From Variovorax davisae (GTDB lineage Bacteria; Pseudomonadota; Gammaproteobacteria; Burkholderiales; Burkholderiaceae_C): a DNA stretch of 64,000 nt. A model generated the notes under the pieces. The model was not told the DNA's origin. It was given only the letters and a program-made list of their open reading frames with translations, and did not search any database. The stretch's first letter is position 1; every line of letters begins with the position of its first letter. Shown here one piece after another: positions 55,213 through 63,700 of the stretch. The stretch lies in assembly GCF_030316845.1 (NCBI RefSeq), contig NZ_JASZYS010000004.1, forward strand, positions 248,001 to 312,000, written 5' to 3'. A program made the translations under genes and the position numbers.

Positions 55213-55242
55213 TATTGACGCTTATATCAAGTATTAACTAGC

Positions 55243-56205
55243 ATGGCCGGCATGAACTCCCAGGTCCTGCAACTCAATCCGATCCTGATCCCCGCGATCA
55301 ACGACAAGCTAGCCTCGCGCTACACCGTCCACAAGCACTTCGAGGCCGCCGACGGCGAGGCCTGGCTGCGGGCCCACGGCGCCTCCATCGACGCCGTGAT
55401 CACCGGCGGCCACACCGGCATCTCGCGCGCCATGCTCGAACAGTTGCCAAGCCTCAAGGTGGTGGCGGTCAACGGCGTCGGCACCGACGCCGTCGACCTG
55501 GCATACTGCCGCGCGCGCGGCCTGCCCGTCACGGCGACCCTGGGTGCGCTGACCGAGGACGTGGCGGACCTGGCCATCGGCCTGCTGATCGCCGCCTGCC
55601 GCAACCTGTGTGCCGGCGACCGCTTCGTGCGCGACGGCCAGTGGGAGCGCTTCCCCCAGCCGAGCGCCATCCCGCTGGCGCGCCGGTTCAGCGGCATGCG
55701 CGTCGGCATCGTCGGCATGGGCCGGGTGGGCCGCGCCGTCGCGGTGCGGGCCGCGGCCTTCGGCTGCCCGGTGAGCTACACCGACCTGCGTGCCATGGAC
55801 GACGTGCCCCATCGCTTCGTGCCGAGCCTGGTGGAGCTCGCGCGCGGCTCCGATGCGCTGGTGCTGTGCGCGGCGGCGGACCAGGCCGAAGGCATCGTCG
55901 ACGCGGCCGTGCTCGACGCCCTCGGCCCGCGCGGCTTCCTGGTCAACGTCGCCCGCGGCCGCCTGGTCAACGAGGCCGACCTGGCGGCGGCGCTGGCCGC
56001 CGGCCGCATCGCCGGTGCGGGCCTGGACGTGTTCGTCGACGAACCCCGCGTGCCCCTGGCGCTGCGCCAGTCCGACCGCGTCACCCTCCAGGCCCACCGC
56101 GCCAGCGCCACCTGGGAGACCCGGACCGCCATGGCCGAGATGGTGCTCGACAGCATCGCCCAGGCCCTGGCGGGCGAGCGCCCGGCGCGGAGCCTGACCA
56201 CCTGA
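55243..56205 (+). CDS. 2-hydroxyacid dehydrogenase (GhrB/hydroxypyruvate-reductase-like)
   Basis: A 320-residue NAD(P)-dependent D-2-hydroxyacid dehydrogenase. The cofactor loop is VGIVGMGRVGRAVA (about 153-166). The catalytic Arg is in NVARGRLVNE, Glu in DEPRVP and His in LQAHRASATWETR. The first domain includes DAVITGGHTGISRAMLEQLPSLKVVAVNGVGTD. Related enzymes reduce glyoxylate, hydroxypyruvate or other 2-ketoacids. It starts the operon; ATG 55243 and ATG 55252 are both possible. FAH-family and SDR genes follow. Confidence 0.92.
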   Translation: MAGMNSQVLQLNPILIPAINDKLASRYTVHKHFEAADGEAWLRAHGASIDAVITGGHTGISRAMLEQLPSLKVVAVNGVGTDAVDLAYCRARGLPVTATLGALTEDVADLAIGLLIAACRNLCAGDRFVRDGQWERFPQPSAIPLARRFSGMRVGIVGMGRVGRAVAVRAAAFGCPVSYTDLRAMDDVPHRFVPSLVELARGSDALVLCAAADQAEGIVDAAVLDALGPRGFLVNVARGRLVNEADLAAALAAGRIAGAGLDVFVDEPRVPLALRQSDRVTLQAHRASATWETRTAMAEMVLDSIAQALAGERPARSLTT

Positions 56206-56209
56206 TCCC

Positions 56210-56932
56210 ATGACGACCTTGGTCTTTCCGGCACCTGCGCCCGTCACGCTGCCCGTGGCGGGCCGCCCGGCCTTGTTCCCTGTCGGCCGCGTGTTCTGCA
56301 TCGGCCGCAACTACCGCTGGGGCCCCGACGAGCCGGCCAGGCCGGTGGAGATGCCCGCCTGGTTCATGAAGCCGGCCGGCGCGGTGGTGCCGGCGCAGGG
56401 TCTGCTGCCCTATCCCCCGGCCACCGGCGACTTCTGCCACGAGATCGAACTGGTGGTCGCCATCGGCCGTGGCGGCTTCGACATCGACCCGGACGAGGTG
56501 GAGCCGCAGCACGTCTGGGGCTATGCCGCGGGCCTGGACCTCACGCGGCGCGACCTGCAGCAGCAGGCCAAGCGCGCCGGCGGCCCCTGGGAGGCCGCCA
56601 AGGCCTTCGACCACTCGGCGCCCTGCACGCCGCTGGTGCCGGCAGCCCTCTGCGGCCATCCGCGGCAGGGCGCCGTATGGCTCGCGGTCAATGGCGTCGA
56701 ACGCCAGCGCGCCGACCTGTCCGGCCTCCTGTGGCCGGTGGCCGAACTGGTGGCAATGCTGTCGCGCTCGGTGACGCTCGCGGCCGGCGACCTGATCTAC
56801 ACCGGCACGCCCGCAGGCGTGGGCCCGCTGCAGCCGGGCGATGTCGTCAGCGGCGGCGTCGCGGATATCGGCCGCTTCTCGATGACCGTCGGCGACCGTG
56901 CCGGATTCAACCCACCCAGGAGTCTCACTTGA
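56210..56932 (+). CDS. Fumarylacetoacetate hydrolase-family protein
   Basis: A 240-residue FAH-fold enzyme. [16 protein letters not shown] is the usual N-terminal motif, [12 protein letters not shown] contains the substrate-binding Lys, and the metal ligands are Glu residues in [14 protein letters not shown] and Asp in [14 protein letters not shown]. The C-terminal [19 protein letters not shown] is diagnostic. Relatives hydrolyse acylpyruvates or dehydrate sugar acids. It lies 4 bp after the dehydrogenase and overlaps the SDR gene. The substrate is unknown. Confidence 0.92.
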   Translation: MTTLVFPAPAPVTLPVAGRPALFPVGRVFCIGRNYRWGPDEPARPVEMPAWFMKPAGAVVPAQGLLPYPPATGDFCHEIELVVAIGRGGFDIDPDEVEPQHVWGYAAGLDLTRRDLQQQAKRAGGPWEAAKAFDHSAPCTPLVPAALCGHPRQGAVWLAVNGVERQRADLSGLLWPVAELVAMLSRSVTLAAGDLIYTGTPAGVGPLQPGDVVSGGVADIGRFSMTVGDRAGFNPPRSLT

Positions 56933-57693
56933 ACGCAATGTCCCCTCCGAAGATCGCGCTGGTCACCGGCGCCGGCAGCGGCATCGGCCGCACCGTGGCG
57001 CTCGGACTGCTCGACGATGGCTGGGCCGTGGTGCTGGCCGGCCGCCGCAGCGAGCCCTTGGATGCGCTGGCGGCCGAGGCCGAGGCGCGAGGCCGGACCG
57101 CCCTGGCCGTGCCCACCGACGTGACCGAGCCCGCCAGCGTGCAGGCGCTGTTCGACGCCATCGAGCGCCGCTTCGGCCGGCTGGACCTGCTGTTCAACAA
57201 CGCCGGCGTCAACGCTCCGGCGGTGCCGATGGACGAGCTGCCCCTGGACCAGTGGTTCACCGTGCTGAACACCAACGTGACCGGCGTGTTCCTTTGCGCG
57301 CGCGCGGCCTTCGGCCTGATGCGCCGCCAGCAGCCGCAGGGCGGGCGCATCATCAACAACGGCTCGGTGTCGGCGCACACGCCGCGCCCCTTCACCGCGC
57401 CCTACACCGCCAGCAAGCACGCGGTGTCGGGCCTGACCAAGGCGCTGGCGCTGGACGGCCGCGCATTCGGCATCGTCGCCAGCCAGATCGACATCGGCAA
57501 TGCGCTGACCGAACTGTCGGAGCGCATGACGCGCGGCGTGCTGCAGGCCAACGGCACGGTGGCGCCCGAACCCATGATGGACGCGAAGCACGTGGCCGAC
57601 GCTGTGCGCCACATCGCAGCGCTGCCGCTCGGCGCCAACGTGCTGAACATGACCGTCATGGCCAGCGCCATGCCCTACGTCGGGCGTGGCTGA
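56929..57693 (+). CDS. SDR-family oxidoreductase
   Basis: A classical short-chain dehydrogenase of 254 residues. The cofactor motif is [13 protein letters not shown], followed by LLFNNAGVN, the catalytic Ser in [10 protein letters not shown], and [11 protein letters not shown] (Tyr and Lys). I place the start at a TTG (56929) that overlaps the FAH stop (TTGA), because GGAG lies 6 bases before it; the ATG at 56938 is 15 bases from that site. The C terminus ends [11 protein letters not shown]. It probably acts in the same pathway as its upstream neighbours. Confidence 0.92.
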   Translation: MNAMSPPKIALVTGAGSGIGRTVALGLLDDGWAVVLAGRRSEPLDALAAEAEARGRTALAVPTDVTEPASVQALFDAIERRFGRLDLLFNNAGVNAPAVPMDELPLDQWFTVLNTNVTGVFLCARAAFGLMRRQQPQGGRIINNGSVSAHTPRPFTAPYTASKHAVSGLTKALALDGRAFGIVASQIDIGNALTELSERMTRGVLQANGTVAPEPMMDAKHVADAVRHIAALPLGANVLNMTVMASAMPYVGRG

Positions 57694-57729
57694 AGACCGC
57701 TTTCGATCACCATCAAGAAGGAGACATCC

Positions 57730-58704
57730 ATGCCACGCAGATCCCTGTTCAAGTTCCTCGCCGTCTCGGCGACCCTGGCCGCGGTGCCGATGCTCGCATC
57801 GGCCCAGGCCTACCCGACCCATGCCATCCGGGTCATCGTGCCGGCACCGCCGGGCGGCGCCATCGACACCATCGCCCGCGTCGTGGGCGACAAGCTGGCG
57901 GCGTCGATGGGCCAGCCGGTGGTCATCGACAACCGGCCCGGCGCCTCCAACAACCTCGGCACCGAGGTGCTCGCCAAGGCGGCGCCCGACGGCTACACGA
58001 TCGGCATCGTGGGCGGCAGCCACAACATCAACAAGTTCCTGTTCAAGAACCTGGGCTGGGACCCGGAGAAGAGCTTCGAGCCCATCGTCTACACCCACGT
58101 GGTGCCGCTGGTGTTCGCCATCTACCCGAAGATCCCCGCCAGGACGCTGCCGGAGTTCGTGGCCTGGATGAAGGCCAACCCCGAGCAGGCCAAGGTCGCC
58201 ACCTCCGGCCGCGGCAGTGCCCAGGAGATGGCGGCCGAGATGTTCCGAATGGCCACCGGCGTGGACATGCTGCTGGTGCCGTACAAGGGCTCTTCCGCCG
58301 CCCAGCCGGACCTGCTGGGCGGCCGCACCGCGCTCTACATCGACACCATCAGCGCCATCCAGACGCAGGTGAAGGCCGGCAACGCCCGGGCGGTGGCGGT
58401 GTCGACCCGCAAGCGCGCAGCGACGCTGCCGGACGTGCCGACCGCGGAGGAGCAGGGGCTCAAGGGCTATGACGCCAACACCAACGGCGGCTTCCTGGCG
58501 CCGGCCGGCACGCCCAAGGCGATCGTCGACAAGCTCAATGCCGAGATCAATGCCGCGCTCAAGCTGCCCGACGTGCGCGCCAAGCTGGAGGCCGCCGGCA
58601 TCGAGATCCAGGGCGGAACGCCGCAGGAGTACGCCGCGCTGATCCAGTCCGACCTCGTCAAATGGAGCAAGGTCGTCAAGGCGGCGGGCATCCAGCCGGA
58701 GTGA
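57730..58704 (+). CDS. Bug-family tripartite tricarboxylate transporter receptor
   Basis: A 324-residue periplasmic solute-binding protein of the Bug (BctC-like) family, which is greatly expanded in beta-proteobacteria. The signal peptide covers residues 1-25 (ending ASA). Typical blocks are YPTHAIRVIVPAPPGGAIDTIARVVGDKL, PVVIDNRPGASNNLGTEVLAKAAPDGYTIGI, and LLVPYKGSSAAQPDLLGGR. These receptors bind carboxylates and many act without an adjacent transporter, as here. It ends the operon with the dehydrogenase, FAH and SDR genes, which points to a carboxylic acid substrate. Confidence 0.96.
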   Translation: MPRRSLFKFLAVSATLAAVPMLASAQAYPTHAIRVIVPAPPGGAIDTIARVVGDKLAASMGQPVVIDNRPGASNNLGTEVLAKAAPDGYTIGIVGGSHNINKFLFKNLGWDPEKSFEPIVYTHVVPLVFAIYPKIPARTLPEFVAWMKANPEQAKVATSGRGSAQEMAAEMFRMATGVDMLLVPYKGSSAAQPDLLGGRTALYIDTISAIQTQVKAGNARAVAVSTRKRAATLPDVPTAEEQGLKGYDANTNGGFLAPAGTPKAIVDKLNAEINAALKLPDVRAKLEAAGIEIQGGTPQEYAALIQSDLVKWSKVVKAAGIQPE

Positions 58705-58759
58705 GCCTGGGGGGGGCGCGGCGCCACGCTGCATACGCCGTCCGCCAGATTGTGCCGAG

Positions 58760-58792
58760 GGCCCGCCCTGCGCCAAGATGCGCGGGCGGGCC
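58760..58792. terminator. Long GC-rich hairpin before the TIR gene
   Basis: GGCCCGCCC pairs with GGGCGGGCC, extended by GCGC/GCGC across a single bulged T and a 6-nt loop. It lies between the Bug gene and the TIR gene. There is no U-tract, so it may be a rho-assisted stop or a barrier instead of a true intrinsic terminator. Confidence 0.4.
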
Positions 58793-58833
58793 ATGGTTCT
58801 CGTCCGGCGGCGGCGAAGCAACGTGAGGGGCAC

Positions 58834-59955
58834 ATGCCAGACGCAACAGAAGAGATCTTCTTCAGCTATTCGCGCAGCGATGAAGCGCTCGTGCTGAAGA
58901 TCGCCTCTGCCTTGCGGCGCGACGGCCGCCGCGTCTGGGTCGACCAGCTCGACATCGCCAAGGGCGCGCGCTGGGACGACGAGGTCGAGAAGGCGCTGAA
59001 GTCCTCCTCCTGCCTGCTGGCCATCCTCTCGCCGGCCGCCGTCGCCTCGCAGAACGTGATGGACGAGGTCTCCTATGCCCTCGGCGAGAAGAAGAAGGTC
59101 ATCCCCATCCTGGCGAAGCACTGCGACATTCCCTTCCGGCTCAAGCGCCTGCAGTTCGTCGACTTTGCCGATGACTACGACAAGGGCTACCGCGAGCTGT
59201 CGGCCGCGCTCGATGGCGGCGCGACCCCGCCGCGCAGGGACATGGACCGGCCGCCCGTGGCGACCGGCCGCCGGACGCAGCAGGCCGTGATCGGGGGCGC
59301 CGTCGTGGTGGTGGCGGCGGTCGCGGGCTATGTCGTGCTCGGCCGTCCGACCCCGGCTCCCGCGCCGGCACCGTCGCCGGTCGTCGTTGCCCCGCCACCG
59401 CCCGCGGTGCAGCCGGCACCTGTGGTGGTCCAGCGCGAGCCCGCGCCCGTCGCGCCGCCGGTGCAGCCCGCGCCGGCCGCGCCGCCACCCGTGGTTGCAG
59501 CGCCCGCGCCCGCCCCGGTGTTCGTGCCCGCACCGGCGCCCGCGCCCATGAAGCAGGCCGTGGCCTCCGACCGCCAGCTCACCGATTTCGTCCGCCAGTA
59601 CATCAGCACCCAGAACCGTTCGAGCCCCAACGACCTGGTGGCTTTCTATGCCGACGAGGTCGAGTACTTCAACGAGAAACGCGCCACCAGGGCCTTCATC
59701 CTGAAGGACAGGCTGAACTTCCAGCGCCGCTGGCCGGAGGTCGACAACCGGCTCGCCGGTCCGATCGACATCGATCGGTCTGCAGGCGACGGGACGGCGG
59801 TGCTGTCGTACACCATCCGCTACGGGGTCCGAAGCCTGGAACGCGGCGACAGCAAGTCGGGGATGGCCCGCGACGAACTGCGGGTGCGCCCCATCGACGG
59901 CCGGCTGCTGATCGTGGGCCAGCACCAGCGGATCCTCAACGCGCAGGCCAACTGA
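58834..59955 (+). CDS. TIR-domain membrane protein with C-terminal NTF2/SnoaL-like domain
   Basis: A 373-residue protein. Residues 7-112 are a TIR domain: EIFFSYSRSDEALV, VWVDQLDIAKGARWDDEVEKAL, and ASQNVMDEVSYAL, where Glu78 sits at the position of the catalytic Glu of NAD-cleaving TIRs. One membrane helix follows (about 151-170), then a Pro/Ala/Val-rich linker (171-255) and a C-terminal domain (about 262-373) with the pattern of an NTF2/SnoaL-like fold (LTDFVRQYIS..LVAFYADEVEYF). The TIR should be cytoplasmic and the linker and end domain periplasmic. Four bases separate it from the amidase gene. Confidence 0.85.
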   Translation: MPDATEEIFFSYSRSDEALVLKIASALRRDGRRVWVDQLDIAKGARWDDEVEKALKSSSCLLAILSPAAVASQNVMDEVSYALGEKKKVIPILAKHCDIPFRLKRLQFVDFADDYDKGYRELSAALDGGATPPRRDMDRPPVATGRRTQQAVIGGAVVVVAAVAGYVVLGRPTPAPAPAPSPVVVAPPPPAVQPAPVVVQREPAPVAPPVQPAPAAPPPVVAAPAPAPVFVPAPAPAPMKQAVASDRQLTDFVRQYISTQNRSSPNDLVAFYADEVEYFNEKRATRAFILKDRLNFQRRWPEVDNRLAGPIDIDRSAGDGTAVLSYTIRYGVRSLERGDSKSGMARDELRVRPIDGRLLIVGQHQRILNAQAN

Positions 59956-59959
59956 GGCG

Positions 59960-60769
59960 ATGCCCACCATGCGCCGGGCGTTGGCGTGGCTCTGGCCCCT
60001 GCTGCTGGCCGCGTCGCCCGTCGCGGCCTGCGACAGCGCCGGCTTCGCGATCGCCATCGATCCCGGGCATACCCGGGCCAATCCCGGGGCGACCAGCGCC
60101 CGCGGCGTGCCGGAGGTGCAGTTCAACGCGCAGCTGGCCGAGGTCGTGCTGCGCGAACTGCGGCGCGCCGGTTTCGAGCAGTCCTTCCTGACGGTCGAGG
60201 ACCAGGCCCCGATCACGCTGCCCGAGCGCGCTGCGCGGGCCGAGCAGCGCCATGCGCGCCTGTTCCTCTCGCTGCACCACGACGCGGTGCAGCCCCAGTA
60301 CATGTCGGACTGGGAATACCAAGGCCGTGCCCAGCGCTACAGCGACCGGTTCAGCGGCTACTCGCTGTTCGTGTCGGCCAAGAACGCCGACGAGGCCCGC
60401 AGCCTGCGCATGGCGCAGCTGCTCGGTGCCGAGTTCCGGCGCCGGGCGCTGGCGCCCACGCTGCATCACGCCGAACCCATCGCCGGAGAGAACCGGCCGC
60501 TGATCGATCCGGCGCTCGGCATCTACCGCTTCGACGACCTGGTGGTGCTGAAGCGGGCCTCGATGCCGGCGGTGCTGATCGAGGCCGGGCTGATCGTGAA
60601 CCGGGCGGACGAACTGCAGCTCGACAGCGCTTCGTTCCGGCAGACGCTCGCCGAGGCGATCACCGCGGCGGCGCGGCAGTTCTGCGACCAGGCGGCCGCC
60701 TGGCCATCCGGCGCGGCCGTCAGGCCGAAGCTGTCCTCAGCCGCTCGAGCGTCGCCAGCAGCGCGTTGA
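59960..60769 (+). CDS. N-acetylmuramoyl-L-alanine amidase (Amidase_3)
   Basis: A 269-residue peptidoglycan amidase with a signal peptide (residues 1-25). The zinc ligands are His37 (AIDPGHTR), Glu52 (GVPEVQFN) and His106 (LSLHHDA). The catalytic Glu is in VLIEAGLIVN. An insertion after HHDA (residues about 112-150, SDWEYQGRAQRYSDRFSGYSLF) is where regulatory helices lie in AmiC-type enzymes. It cleaves the amide between MurNAc and the stem peptide in the periplasm. It is cotranscribed with the TIR gene; a second start (59969) is possible. Its last 50 bases overlap the convergent CHAT gene. Confidence 0.92.
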   Translation: MPTMRRALAWLWPLLLAASPVAACDSAGFAIAIDPGHTRANPGATSARGVPEVQFNAQLAEVVLRELRRAGFEQSFLTVEDQAPITLPERAARAEQRHARLFLSLHHDAVQPQYMSDWEYQGRAQRYSDRFSGYSLFVSAKNADEARSLRMAQLLGAEFRRRALAPTLHHAEPIAGENRPLIDPALGIYRFDDLVVLKRASMPAVLIEAGLIVNRADELQLDSASFRQTLAEAITAAARQFCDQAAAWPSGAAVRPKLSSAARASPAAR

Positions 60770-63700
60770 TCTGCTGGCGGACCGCCTCGGACTGGTCCTC
60801 GCGCGACAGGCAGGGTTCGAGGACGAAGCGAGCCTGGTTCCAGACCGAGTCCCACATGCGCGGCGACGGCACCCGCACCTTCAGCTCGCACAGCGTGGCG
60901 ATCAGCCTGGGCGCGTCCTGGTCGAGGCGGCCGCGCACCAGCGACACCAGGATGTCGAGTTCGGTCTCGCCGACCACCGACCAGAAATCGGGATCCTTGG
61001 CGATCGCCAGCTGCAGCGCGTCGCGCACGTCCTGGATGCGCGCGTCCGGCACTTCGGGCGGTTTCTCGCCCAGCAACGCCGCGCGCACCTCGGCATCGAG
61101 GTAGTTCTTCGCGGCGTAGAAGCGCTTGACATCGCCGCTCTTGCGGGCCGTGTCGTCGGCCCCGCGGTAGTGCCGGCTGGCCTTCGCCAGCGCCGCCCTG
61201 GCATCGGCTTCCCGGCCCTGGAGCGTCGACAGCGTGAGCGTCATTCGTTTCCATCCCGAGCCCAGCAGGCTTTCGCGTTCGTAGGTCCGCCCCACCGCGA
61301 GCACCTTCTCGAGCAGCATGAGGCCTTCCTCGATGAGCGCGATGTCCCCGCCAGCCTCGCCGAGCCGTGTCAGCATGTTGCCGAGCTGCTCGGCGGCCTT
61401 CAACGAGGCCGTGCCGTCCTCGGCCTGGACCGCCTTGCGATACCAGTCGACCGCCTGCGCGCGGCGGCCGAGGTTGGCGTTGGCCCTGCCGAAAGCCTCC
61501 GCCACGATGCCCAGGCCGCCCCACATCGGGCCGAAGGCCTGCTCCAGGTAGAGCAGCTTGTCGCCGAGGCCGACCGTGTCCGGCGACCGGTACTCGCCGT
61601 CGACCGCGATCTTCTCGAGCGCGAGTTCGAGCGACACCCGCGACGCCACGCCCGCGTACTCGTCGGCAGGCGCGCGGCGGGGCGCCTGGGCCCCGGCGTT
61701 GTCGCCGCGCCAGGTCCAGTCGGGGTCGCCATAGCACTGGTAGGCGGCCCAGGTGTTGCCGTTGCGGTCGGTCTTCCAGGCCGCCTCGCGCGCGGCGCCG
61801 ACCGCCTCGATGAAGCGGGCGTTGTCGAGCAGCCGGCCGTAGAAGGTGGTGGCGAAGACCTCGGCCGCGGCGTCGTCGACCGCCCAGCCGGCCGCGATCA
61901 CGCAGCGCACGCCGACCTTGATCAGCGCCTCCGCGATGTTGGCGGCGAACTCGGTGCGGTCGTACGGTGGTGGGGGCGTGAGCACGCTCGACGCCTCGCG
62001 GCCCGCGAGATGGCAGCAGTTGAGGAACACCAGCTGCGGCACCACCCGCATCGCTTCGATCTCGTTCGCGCCCAGGTAGGTGTCGGTGCCCGACAGCACG
62101 ACGCCGCCGTTCGGACCGAAGGCGCCGTGCCCGGCCACGTGCACGGCCCGGTAGGGGCGGTCGAAGAGGGCATTCACGACCGTCTGGGCGTTCGGCTGGT
62201 CGAGCGCCACCACGGCGCTGGTCGTTCCGGCGGCGGCTGCGGAACGCAACAGGTTGGCCACCGCGGTGGCCTCGCGGCGGGCGCCCTCGAGGCTGGGGTA
62301 GGTGTCGGGATCGCATTGCGGCTCGCCCACGACCAGGATGGCGGCCTCGGGCGTGGCGTCGCGCGGCTTGGCGCGGAAGTCGTCCAGCCGCAGCTTGCGC
62401 AGCAGCTTGGTGCGGATCGCCCAGGGCCGCTGGTCGTCCGAGCTCGGGTCGGGGTTGGTGTTGAGCAGCTCCCAGGGGATGGCGGCGGTCTTCGGTTCGA
62501 GCTCGATCACCATCTCGCTCTTGCCGCCGAGGAAGGGCTCCATCTCGACCGGCACCAGCAGGTTGAACAAGGTGCGGCCGATCGATGGATCCCGGTTGCC
62601 GTCGTTCGAGGCCTTGGCCACCATGTCGCGCAGCAGGTTGCCCTGGGCGCGCTGGGCCCGGACTTCGGTGCGCGCCCGCTGGGTGTCGAGGGTGTAGGCG
62701 ATCACCGGGTTGGCGGCGTCGCCGGCCTGGGGCGCCTGCAGCGCGCTGATGAGGTCGTAGCTGGCGCCGCGATAGCCCGAGTCGACCATCCGCGTCATGG
62801 CGCCGGCGCCGGACTCGACGTGGCCGACGACCTTCAGCCGGTCGGGCGTCGCGGTCTGCTGCACGTGCAGGGCGCGCCACGCATCGCCGGCCCGATCGAG
62901 AAAGAGCTCGACCACGACCAGCCGGCTGAGCTGCGGCCAGCCGCTCTTCTCCAGCCGCTGCCGGGCCTCGACCGCGCCCAGCGCCACCGCGATCGCGGCC
63001 CCGCCGGTCGTGATGCCCGTGCCGCCGCTGCCGATCAAGGTCGCCGCCAGCTCGAAGTCGGCCGGCGCGCCACCCGGGTGCTCCGACAGGCGCTGGGCGT
63101 AGGCCAGCACCGCCTGGCGCACCGTGAACACCAGGTCCTTCGCCAGCAGCTTGCCCTCGGGCCCCAGCCCGCAGACGATCGCCGCCGCCGGGCTGGCCAT
63201 GCGCTTCGGGTTCTCGGGGTCGCCGCGCCAGTTGCCGAAGATCTGGTGCGAGCCGACCGCGTCCGGATACAGGCCGGCATCGAGGCCCCGGCTCATGCCC
63301 TTGCCGACCAGCCGGTCGATCACGGCCTCGGCGCCGGTCAGCCGCATCGCGCTGTAGTGGCCGACCAGGATCGCGGGCTGGACGAAGCGGATGTCGGCAT
63401 TGAGCACCTGCACTTCGAGCGCCGTGGTGGGCGGCGGCCGCTGGCCGGCGGCCGACAAGACGCCGAAGACATCGGCATCGGACGACGGCGGCTGCGAGCC
63501 GAACAGGCCGCGCGACGGCCGGCTGCGCACCACCGCGGCCAGCGGGGCCGCGACAGCGCCGCGGCTTGGCGCGGCGAAGGCCTCGAGCTGGGTGGTCTTG
63601 CCGGTGGTCAGCAGCTCGATGTAGGCGGCCCAGGCCTGCGGCACGGCGGGCAGCTTGCCGTGCTCGGCATCGAGCTTCCAGGTGGGCACGCCCAGCTGCA

